Source of the DNA: Trissonchulus latispiculum | Taxonomy: Eukaryota; Nematoda; Enoplea; Enoplida; Ironidae | NCBI GenBank assembly: GCA_030248195.1 | Contig: JASAND010023985.1 | Coordinates: 1 to 64,000, forward strand | Direction: 5' to 3' | DNA length: 64,000 nt | Shown here: piece by piece, positions 10,609 to 46,766 of the stretch | How positions within the stretch are numbered: position 1 is the first letter of the stretch | Layout: each line of letters begins with the position of its first letter | Notes under the pieces: model-generated | Database searches by the model: none | Seen by the model: only the letters and a program-made list of their open reading frames with translations | What the model was told of the DNA's origin: nothing | Position numbers and translations under genes: made by a program

Positions 10609-11945
10609 GGAGAGGGACGTCGCCGGGTACCAAATTTTACAGTCACGGATTTCGCTTGAGATAAGCCAAGCAACGAGAGAGAAAAGGCGCTTGAACAATT
10701 TGGTCAAGCTCATTCCGACTTTTGTTCACATAACTTTGGCGAACGAAAATACAATGTTTAGGACACCGAGAACTTCAATTTGTTATAAAATATGGCTTCA
10801 GGGGTGCACCCAAGGGGCGGGGGGCCGTCCCCGGTCAGGTTTTAAAGGTCAGAAAAATTAAGAAGCAGAAAGGAGAAAAAGGAAAAAACAAATTTTCGCA
10901 CCTTTATTGTTTGCGTGCTTTGAAGGTAGCAGATGGGATGGGGGTGGATGGCTTTCAATAATGAAGTTGTTTCTTTTTGTGCATTTATCATGGTTTTTGT
11001 GAATTACTGTGCATAAACGTACATGCACACTTTTTTCCAAAATTCAAACTCGAATTCAAAAATGCAGTAAAATTTTGCTCCCGTTAACCACACAATGGCT
11101 CTAAATATATTCCAAATGCCTTAGATTTCAAAAAGAGCTGTAGCTTTTAGCTAGGGGCTGTCGCCCCCAGACCCGCGCATCTTCTTATTTTTAGTTACCA
11201 TGGCTGCTTTGCGTAAAGCGTAAGTACAGCATCGTCAGAAATTATAAGCTGTATTTATAAGTGGACGCGGCCAACGATACTTTACGCTTGCAATTCTCGT
11301 TTTGCTGATCATTGTCATTTGTCATAAAAAATTCTCAAATAAAATGACCAATCGACAGTCTAACATTTAAGTCCTAAATTTATTTTTTAGGTCAGCAAGA
11401 GGCTATGCTTACAGCAGCAAGATGCTTCATATCTTCCATAAATTCTTTTGTGGCGATTTCAACATGCACCTTCTCACCGCAATTTTTAACTACAGTTTCC
11501 AAAACCTAAGAGCACGACATACAGTATATGCGCAGATCTAAATACGCACATCTTTACGTATCATAGATTTTCATAGCTTTTCATAAGATCCTCACGTCAT
11601 ATTATATTTATTAAATTTTAGAGGGCTCGCTTGATTGGACGGTTCTGATTTAATGAAGTTAAGGAACGAAATCTAAAGCTAAAACTAAAGCAAAAGCTAA
11701 AGAAAGTCTTTTGGAATGGTGTAAGTAAAGGGCCGAGTAGCAAAGTTGGCGATGTTTAAAATCAATCATTCTGACACCATTAGTCAATCTAAAGAACCTA
11801 TGTTTCTATTTACTGGCAACCACTCACTATTGTTGGTCAAAAAGCAGATTCACCAAATCCTTCTCTTAGACTAGCCGATGATGCTAGGAAATACGCCGAA
11901 GAAACTTATTTTAAATTCACATGGTTTTGTGTATAGCGCGGCGGG
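10609..11945. repeat. Segmental duplication of HGS intron/exon DNA, copy 1
   Basis: Matches 56050-56900 and then 61565-61883 in direct orientation with only minor differences. Shared landmarks include CGCCGGGTACCAAATTT, GATAAGCCAAGCAACGAGAG, the AGCTAGGGGCTGTCGCCCCC block, one HGS exon (separate entry), and AAGGGCCGAGTAGCAAAGTT through GATGATGCTAGGAAATACGC. The copy is contiguous here, whereas the HGS-locus copy is split by about 4.6 kb of insertions. The left limit is the foldback element at 8821 and the right limit is the GCGCGGCGGGAAA motif at about 11938. The far part contains a short open stretch (QPLTIVGQKADSPNPSLRLA) conserved in both copies, of unknown meaning. Confidence 0.85.
11413..11505 (-). 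pseudogene. Orphan duplicate of an HGS VHS-domain exon
   Basis: The minus strand reads CTTAG acceptor, 93 bases encoding 31 residues ([31 protein letters not shown]), then GTAAGC donor. It differs from the HGS exon at 56721-56813 at three bases, two synonymous and one changing Ala to Thr. The frame and both splice sites are intact, but no other HGS exon is visible nearby and the exon faces away from PDCD6, about 1 kb upstream of its start codon. It is most simply a captured or duplicated exon without a gene. It could be exonised into another minus-strand transcript. Confidence 0.85.
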
Positions 11946-12494
11946 AAATAACGTCCAAGATCCAGATCGTTCAAGATCCAAAAACGTCCCAGTCCAAGAT
12001 CGGAAAAAATCGAAACAATGGCACAAAAATGGACCCTGCTAACATTTCCTATTATTATTATTTTATCTTGACCAAGATTTAGCCTTTGCGCATGATTTAT
12101 AAAAAGTGGGTCATGTGGTCAAATAGTTTCCCTGCGGGTAACAGGTATAGGTCAAGTGTTTAGGGTCAGGGGGCCTTGGTTCGGGTGCAGATCAAAACTT
12201 TTAACCCACTTCCTCCAGCTCTGTGCTCATTAGTTGGTTTGTTCATACGCAAGCTTTATCTGCTTCAAGCTGGAAGCTTTAACAGAACATCTGATTTTTG
12301 TTTACAGTTTTGTGGAAGCTTTCTTATGTTATCAGATCAATGACCTTAAAGGTGCCCGATATGGATTGGCTCAGAAACGTTTTCATGCAGTAAGTCCACT
12401 AGATAGATTTTTTCCTAAATTGGTGTAAAATGTTCCATAATTAACTCACTGCGATTAAATCCACTGCTTCGAACTGATGTTGTAGACTTGCGAA

Positions 12495-38270
<25,776 letters not shown>

Positions 38271-38412
38271 TTCATTACTAAAATCTGTTGTGATTTTATT
38301 TTGTTTATTCGGATAATCTGACAGTCAACAATTTTCCATCTCTTCAAGGATTTTACTCTCATATCTATTCTGCACTAACACTTGAAGATGGGAAAATTTT
38401 GGTTTAATTCTA

Positions 38413-38418
38413 AATAAA
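38413..38418 (+). terminator. Candidate polyadenylation signal of PDCD6
   Basis: AATAAA lies about 145 bases after the TAA stop of PDCD6, in AT-rich sequence. This gives a compact 3'UTR and is the closest canonical hexamer downstream. Confidence 0.55.
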
Positions 38419-40801
38419 TTTATATAAGTTAAGTTATGCTGATACTTTCCTAATTAAGGCTAAGGTATATATTTGATTTTTGGCATAAAAATATTGAAGC
38501 AGTAGGATAGGCAAAGGAATGATGCGTTTCCATTTCGGAGTTATTCTTAGATTAGTCACTAAAAGCCATGGCTCTGTGTTTTAAATGGTTTCTATTTTAT
38601 TTCTTTTATATTGTTCAATCATTGTGCAACTGTGTGGTGACAATTGTTGTATTCCGCCTTGTCTGATGTAGCCAAATTGGAACGTAGAGTTTGCATAATT
38701 ATTTAATTTGTGAAGATCTGTTCTATGAAATGCAAAGAAGTTTGGTATATAAAAACAATGTTTGCATTTTAAGTTTGTGATTCCTTTTGGGCACATATTG
38801 TTGTTTGGCGGCGTAAATCAAGATGAAATTTGACGAAACTTTCAAAAATACGTTTTTTAGCGTACCCTCCGCGCAATGCCGATTCAAAAATTCGAGATTT
38901 CCTGTCAGTGCGGCTTTTCCTAATTTCTGAAAGTTTGGGAGTAGCTATACAGTTAGGACTATATTCAATCAAAAGATCTCGTTGAGCTTCATATTTTTGC
39001 GTTTTAAAAGCAACGTTCTAGCCGATTTTCTTGTTTGACGTCGAAAATTTGTCATTTTTGCAGAAATCAAATAATCCATCATTTCTTGACCTATGCAAGC
39101 CATAAAATCATAACAAGGGTGTCGATCTGAAGGTCTCATATGGGCAAATTATCCGACGCATGAACGTCTTCCAACAGCTATCCCGTAAACTGCTAGTATA
39201 AAAATGTAGTTTTTGCAAAAACACGACCAATTTTTTCCAAAGATTGTGGAGCATTCACCATGCAAGCTGGAGGGCTGCGACTGCAGGGCCGCAGATGTGT
39301 TCTGCACAAGTATACCCAGGGAAGTTTTTCGGTTGCTCCGATTACTGCTTTCTAGCTAAACTAATCGCTTGACAAATTTGGAAAAAGTAGGTAAAATACA
39401 GGTTACGCACACATTTCAGCTTATTTCTCTATAACGATGAGCGATTTCACAATAAATAAAAAATCGTCCCCTGCTATTTGATGGAGGTATCGAATGATAT
39501 AACCGATGTCCGAAAAAATTTACTTGAGTCTGCAAAAAATCTGAAAAAATATACTTCTTCTAAAATGTGTTAAAATTAAAAATATTTTAGAAAAGCAACA
39601 GTAGTTTCTTGGTATGCATTAAAAAGAGAAAATGTCAAGCTGCATTTTGATAAAAAATGGCTTCTTAACTCCAGGTAATGTATGAGTATGAGTAATAATG
39701 GCACAAACCTTATGTGACCAAAGGGAATCACCACCTTAAGTGTTCAATCGTCAAGCCAAGATTAGGTTCTTCTTTTCTTCGTCCTTAGTTCACGCTTACT
39801 TGGACTTACTTGAAATTCTGGAGTCAAAGCCAACAGCCTACATGTATTTTGTTAGAAAAGATAATGAACGTGTCGTTGTGCCACTCATTGAGCATCGAGT
39901 TGTGCGTGCCGTGCCAGTATCCATTGTCGATCGATAAGCTGGCTCCATTCCCCGGAAGAAAAGTCACCGGCTCTGCAAGACCCAACAGTAATTACGGCAA
40001 TATCCAGCGGCGTTAAAATATATCGATTAAAAATTCTCAAAACCTATATTTAGCCTGATTTTGTAAATTTCCAAAGAATGTAAAAACTTTCTTCCCAACT
40101 GGCGAGGTATATATTTCTTTGGATTTCATTGATTGGTTTTTCTTCTTCATTTTCCTGGAGCGGGTTGGATGGAAGCATATACTGAACTTAGGGACCCAGA
40201 TGTAACTAAAACATATCCCAGCACACGTCTTCACGAATAATAGGCTGATCTAAGACTCATACCAACTGGTATTAGAACTGATCAGTTGGTTCTACAGGTG
40301 GGTACCCTTCGCTCGGGTGACAGGGGGTCAATTCGTGGGGGGGGTCAGCCGATAGCGCGCATAGCATAGTTTTGGCCTTCATTGCATAGAGTGTTAGCCT
40401 TGTCATACTCTTATCATTATGTACTCTTGATTGTATCAAGTCCAGTACAAGAAAGTATTCTGTTAACCTCATTCTCCTGCCGTTAGCACCGAGTTAAATG
40501 GATGGCTATAACCGCTTCACGATTGGATGGAAACTGTTTTTGGCTGCCTACGGATTGGCTAACACTCTATTGAAAGTTAACTCGATGTTAGCCTTTAGGT
40601 TTCGTAACACTGAGCTGAAAAACGTTGGTGCAGAGGGTTAGGGTTAACTCGGTGTTCTGTAACCTGCTGCACTCAGGGTTAACTCGGTTGTTAACCTTAA
40701 CTTTAATCTTATTTGGTGCAAACGCGCGTTAGCAGGACAACACAATTTTGCTTTTAAAACTTTACAATTTTACAGTTCAGGGCGCATCTTGTCTGTATAT
40801 A
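38419..40801. other. Intergenic region downstream of PDCD6
   Basis: Convergent intergenic DNA with no supported gene. 39255-39400 is an inverted copy of 41507-41662 (CATGCAAGCTGGAGGGCTGC, CAAATTTGGAAAAAGTAGG). 40315-40432 is one arm of the 29552-29895 MITE family, ending CATTATGTACTCTTG. Confidence 0.55.
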
Positions 40802-40809
40802 TTTCAGGC

Positions 40810-43558
40810 TAGAGGTGTGGCCGGTGTACACGGAAATTATTACTCCCGTAAATTTTTACTCCCCAGTAATAAATTCCTAGGAAATTATTACTCCCCAGTA
40901 AAGATTTCCTAGTAAATTTTTACTCCCCCAGTAGTAATTTCCTAGGAAATCTTTACTCCCCTTAGGAAATTTTTACTCCCCTAAAATGAGGAAAAAATAG
41001 ACACTTTAAATGAGAATTACACAACTTTGAGAAAGTTTCTACAAAAACCAAGAAAAATGACCCTCGGCAATAGTGCGAAAAATGGTTGTGTTTGATTGAG
41101 GCAGTTCACAGAGATCCTTGATTAAAACATTGATTGCAGTTTTTGAAAAATCGGAAGAAAATCGGTCACAACTTTAGCTGACTGGCGTAGTAAACATGCT
41201 CATTTTTACACAAAGTATGTACTTTTAATAGTTTTAATTGGGGTATACCGTTGTCGAATGTTGTAGTTACATGCTGCAGCAATTGACAAAAATCTGGAAA
41301 TTTGGAAATCCCTGGTTTTTGACCTCAATAATCTTAAATCTCGTTTATCTCTCGGAATGTTAAAGATAAAAATTGGTCCAAGGGCAAAATTATACAGTTT
41401 GACAAGATCTTTCGATTGCATATGGTTTTGGCTAACTTCAAGCAACCCTATAGGACTTATCGGCAAAAATCGAAAATTTTTAATTTTCAGACAAAGTCCC
41501 GGAAAGTGTTCCTAAAGTGCTCCGAACGTGCCTACTTTTTCCAAATTTGTCAAGCGATTACTGTAGCTAGAAAGCAGCAATCGGGGCGACTAAAAAACGT
41601 CCCTGAGTATATTTGTGCCGAACACATCTGTTAAGTAGCAGCCCTCCAGCTTGCATGGTTAACAGTGAGTTAACAGTGTTAGACATTATGCAACAGAAAC
41701 CACTGTTAAACTGATAGACTACTGTTTAGACTGATAAAGCTTTTATGCAGGCTCTGGGGTAGTAAAAATTCAAAGGGAAATTATTACTGGAAAAGTAAAA
41801 ATTTAAAGGGTGGGGGAGTAAAAATTTCCTAGCGGGAGTAAAAATTTCCTAGGAAATGATTACTGGGGGAGTAATAATTTCCTAGGAAATTATTACTGGG
41901 GAGTAATAATTTACTGTTACACCGGTTCCACTAGAACCGGTTGGATCCGGAACCGGAACCGAACCGGAAGGATTTTTAGAACCGGAACCGGAACCGGTGG
42001 AATTTGGAACCGGCCGGTTCCACGCTTAAAATGTGGCTTGAACTAATCTTTTGCAAGTTCAAAATTTCCAAAAGCTGGATTTCGTAGTTCCTAGTTGCAA
42101 TTCACCGAGTTGCCATTCATATTTATTTATATTATCTTCTTCAAACTAGACTTTTCAGGATTGATACTTAATATCTTGTTTGAGCTGAAATTCAGACCTG
42201 AAACCGAAATATGGAGGATGAAACTGATAATAATTAAGAGCTTCAATAAATCTACAGTTATTTGAATTGAAACTGAAACTACATAGAATAAATTCAGAGC
42301 CTAAACTGAAAACGGCAGAGCTTCAGCTTCCACTGATGGTGGACTAACTTTCCGCTTTCCATTTTCAGGTGATTTAGGCACGTTTCAGCTTTCGCCGAAG
42401 CTGAGGCTTAAATTTCAAATGCTAATTTAAATCAACACTAGTGACCTTAACGCTTCTGCTTAGATACAAATTAAATTAGAACAAGCTTAAAAATTAGGAG
42501 TTTTATTCTAAAGAAATCCTTTATTCTCAGTAATTGTGAGTTTTCATGTTTCTGATGTGTAAAGTTTGTTAACTTATTCTGTGTACTACAAAATGCAGTT
42601 TTGTAAATTTCTAAATTAATTTTAACGAATTTTTAAACTTTTTTATTCTACAATTCCAATTTGTAATTGAAGCACGGAGGGCACTTTCTTTCAGACGTGA
42701 ACGATAAAGTGCCGAATAAAACCTTTAGCAAGTTTTGCTTATATATTTGAAGATTAATCTCATTAAAGACAAGGTTAGACCCTGTTGGGATGTAATCGGA
42801 AATTAGCTACCTTCGGGTATATCTTTTAAAAAAATTGGAAATAGAAGGCGGTGCTATCAGAAAAAAAACTAAATTTTACATGCGTAGAAAGAAATCTTTG
42901 AAAGTTGAGTAATTTTTCTATTTCTAAGCTATATACTTCTTCGGCATCTGAGACGAAAGTCGATCAAAGATCAAATAACGAACCGTATGTAGAAGCAAAT
43001 ATTTAATATTAGCTGAAAACTATTTACTTCTTCTGTTGTCAAAGAAATTTTAAGACAAGAAAGAAATTTTATCATCAGTATCTTAATTCTAGCACGCTTT
43101 GCTGAATGAAGCGTTTGCTGTTTTCAAGATTCTATTCAGAAGGCACTGTCTGTCTTTATCCAGTATAACAGCACTGTTGATTGTCGAAACAGTTTGCTCG
43201 ATCATCAGACTAAAGACAAGTTTTAATGTATGCTGTGTATCCTAACAGCATTTGTACCGATACTGAAGCTAATTCAAAAGTTCAAATTCAAATTCAAAGT
43301 TAGCCAAAAGTTTAAAATCCAAAGACCCTATTGTTTACCGCTTTATTCGATTTGTTTTGCAGCTTTGCTTTGTAACTTTGATTGTACAAGCCTTGCAGGG
43401 GACCTGCATCTAATGTTAAATAATGTTGAACATGTAACTACAAATTTTGTACTTGGAACCCGTAACCGGAAGCCAGAACCGGAACCCTAGAACCGGAACC
43501 GGTACCCTAGAACCGGAACCGGTTTCGAAAATTGGAACCTGCCCCAGCACCACCTCTA
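40810..43558. mobile_element. hAT-like non-autonomous transposon with 8-bp target duplication
   Basis: The ends TAGAGGTG and CACCTCTA are flanked by perfect direct copies of TTTCAGGC (40802-40809 and 43559-43566). The 8-bp duplication and the YAGAGGTG-like terminus fit the hAT superfamily. Subterminal arms carry GAACCGGAACCGG repeats (41930-42010 and, inverted, 43450-43545). The 1.4 kb interior shows no transposase frame. A second element (40821-41925) is nested close to the left end. Confidence 0.8.
40821..41925. mobile_element. Nested inverted-repeat element with CCGGTGTA ends
   Basis: The left CCGGTGTACACGGAAATTAT and the right ATAATTTACTGTTACACCGG are inverted. Both arms consist of AGTAATAATTTCCTAGGAAA-like units alternating with CTCCCC/GGGGAG, about 120-170 bases per arm. 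The interior carries the 41507-41662 copy of the dispersed repeat at 39255-39400. Non-coding. Confidence 0.7.
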
Positions 43559-44406
43559 TTTCAGGCCACTAGCCAGCTTATACTTAGCCTCAGCTGTTAT
43601 ATGCACTGATCTGAAACGCCACACCTGAAATCGATATCGATTTTCAGAGCAGCTATTCTTGGCACGCATCGGATCGGATTTCCTATTTCCCAATTGTTGT
43701 TGTTTGCTTTGCTGCATTAGACATCACAATGTGATGGTCATCACCCGAAGATGATCAATTTAACTGTCGAACATAATTTCTACAATTTCTTATATAAGAC
43801 TTTCCCTTTTGAATCGCCAATAGCCTACATGCAGTTTGGGGGTCTTTTCCACTCCCCCCAGTGCTAAATTTTTTAAAGCTTGACGAACAGATTCGGTATG
43901 GGTATGTTTTCGACCACACTGTTCAATATCACAGTTTTCAGTTTAGCGAAATTCAATTTTTTCAATTCGCAAGCAGTCTCAGGGTCCAAGGAAAGCAGGA
44001 AAATTTTGTCTTCGATTTTGCTGAAGTTGCGTACATACACGGACTTCAGATTCGTGTTCAGCGACTCAGAAAAGGGCTATTTTCTTTTAGTTTCCAGTTT
44101 CTCTAGTTTTTCACGCATACAGCTGTAATCGCTTCACATCTCTTCTGGTCTAGCCACGACACGACCAGACAGCAAGCTGGGAACCATTCAAAAAAGTAGG
44201 AACAGACAATCATTCTAGCTAATCTGTCAATTATGTGCTCAGGAAATCTGTGCTACCACGTGGACGTAGAGGCTGTGCTAAAAGCTAATTTATAGAATAC
44301 ATGTTAATAGCTAAAATGTGCCTACAAACTTCCTGGTCTGGGAAGGTTTAGTTTTTTGGTGAGGGCTCGACACCGTTTAGGCTCCTCGTCAGGCCTATCA
44401 GGTGTT

Positions 44407-45864
44407 TCTCTCCGCAGACCGCAAACGGACAAGAGGCGGAGAGAAGAAGACTACGGATAGAAAACATATATAGTCCCCAAGCCAAGTCGGCATACGGTTA
44501 TTGCAGTCTCGCCCAGGGCAACCAGCCTTGTTCTCTCCAAAACAAGTTGCCCCCCGCATACCTGTAGAAACTAGGTTGGCTGAAACTAGAAGTACCCACT
44601 TGGAAGGCAATTGGTCAAAAAAGTGGCTGCAGAAACGGGTAGGAAGGGAGCCCAAGTCTCACATAGGAAAGGAATGAAATGTCCGCTGCTGTCAAGAGTA
44701 TCAATTAAAAGTTTATATAGTGAAAGAATGAAGTTTTTGATTCACTCTAGCCACTCTGGCAGCTTTGCGCATGTAATATGGTTTTATAATATTTCATACT
44801 AACACCGTTGATTAAGATACAGCAATCACAAAGGGGGACCTTTTTCACCCCCCATACTGTTGCTGTATCTAATCAAAAATATTTCATATAGATACTTAAC
44901 ATATAACTTGTCTAAGGATTTTCACGTCGCATTATCCATTACCACAGTAGCATTGCCACTAGTGGGGGGGGTCGAAAAGTCGGGGTGGGGGAATAAATAG
45001 GTTTTTCCACACACACTGCTATAACTAGGCTTAAAAGTGCTCAAAAATCCGATTTTAGCACCAAAAAAGGCGATTTTTGATCAAAAATGTCCGACGAAGC
45101 CGAAAACTTTTTGACAAAAAATCCTAAAAAATTGGCAATTTTTGGGCACCTTAGGGTCAGTGGGGGGGAAGCCCAAAAAAGTGGGGCGCCCCCGCCCCCC
45201 CCCCTCCAGTAAAATAAACCCAGACAAATTTTCTAGTTTTGAATTTGATGAATGCAGGAACAGAGACTATTTTTGGTCAGGCCAGTGCCAAAATGATTAG
45301 ACAGTAACGACGTGGATAGGAAAGTTTCCATCAGATGTTTCACTAATATTGTGAAATCTGGCCCTGAAAGCTAAGTTCATTTATGATCTGGTTTTGTGCG
45401 CACGATAAGCTAAGATTGCTAGTAGTAAGTATGACAGGTGGAAAACGTCCTGCTGCTGCATCTTGGACGAAAAGAAACTGTACCTTTTCAATTCTCACAT
45501 TTTAAAGTTGTTTATGTAATCTTTTTTGATTCCGGCTTGCTAAGAAAACTGAAGCTTTTTTGCACTGGCAGTGTCAGCATTTTCAAAATTTTCTTTAGAA
45601 ACAGATTTTTTGTATTTAGGTACTTTAAATAGATCGCAATTTCCTTATTTCCTATATGACAGCTCGATTTCGCCTTCCCCATCCCTCCTACGTCTGCAGC
45701 CTATTTTGTCCCAAGTACGAGCGGGCACACTGCCTTCAGCCATCTTAGTTAGTGGGGGTCAGTTGTTTACGGATGAACGATTACAATTGCATTGGACCTT
45801 ACTGAAATAACCTTTCCGTCCGTGATCTTCGTCTCTCCGCCTCTTAACTGCGGTCTGCGGAGAG
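44407..45864. mobile_element. Inverted-repeat pair enclosing about 1.4 kb
   Basis: CTCTCCGCAGACCGCAAACG ... AGAGGCGGAGAGAAGAAGAC (44407-44456) is inverted at 45814-45864 over about 50 bases with few mismatches, so the interval may be a transposon. It contains a G/C-tract family block (about 44960-45226, with GACGAAGCCGAAAACTTTTTG). Short frames inside show no known domain. No target duplication was found. Confidence 0.5.
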
Positions 45865-46766
45865 CGCCACTGACGTGCCACCAGTTTGTATGCCTAAAGT
45901 GGTTGGCACTGAAAAAATAACTATGTGCTCAGCCGTGGGAAATGGTGCCACATCTTGCAAACCATGTCTGCAGGCAGAAGCAATGATCGTGACACTATCT
46001 GTCACGCTTACCAGTTTGATTAACAAAGAATCGCAACGTTAGCTATTTAATGTTAAATATATTATACAGTAGTATATATACCACAAACAGGTACAATAGA
46101 AACAAAGATCCGAATAACGTGAAGGTTATATACTCCTGGCCATTAAACAACAAAGTCGTCCAAAATGCTAGGGAATTGTAACATTCAGAACCGTAAGACA
46201 CTGGGGTACGAAAGATCGCAAAACCAGAATTTTTACAGTAAAAATAAAAGACAGTTTAGTATATTCCAAAATGAAGGTAGCCAGTTGAAAAAACTAAAAC
46301 AGAAGCAAAGGTGGGATACTGTTCTTAATAGTTTTAACTTTTAAGTTCCTACACACATGAGCATCGTAGGAATACTATGATATTTCAGAAGTCAATTCAT
46401 CCAAAAGGTTCAATATGAAAGGGTATAACCGGGACCATGAATAATAATACACAAAATCCCAATAATAGAGGCAACTCACTGAAAATTAATATGGCCCTCT
46501 TCCCACCAAAAATTTAAAACAAAAACCGTGAGCAACAGCAGTGATAAATAGTTGTGTAGAAATGTGTCAAAATAGTAAGCAATCATTATACAATAAAAAC
46601 CCAAAGTAAATTAGGTAGACATACATCCAAGTATAAAAATATCATAATACCAGGGACCCTCCTAAGCCAATACAAATACTTGATTAATCAACTCAAATTT
46701 AGCCATAATATTAAAAATTAAGTATACATACAAAACCAGAAAATGCTGCTCCACCACGTAAATACG
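45865..46766 (-). other. Region downstream of the HGS stop, probable 3'UTR
   Basis: About 900 bases after the HGS stop on the minus strand, without G/C-tract repeats or inverted repeats. The clearest poly(A)-like hexamer on the minus strand is ATTAAA at 46046-46051, which would give a 3'UTR of about 720 bases. The assignment rests only on position. Confidence 0.35.
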
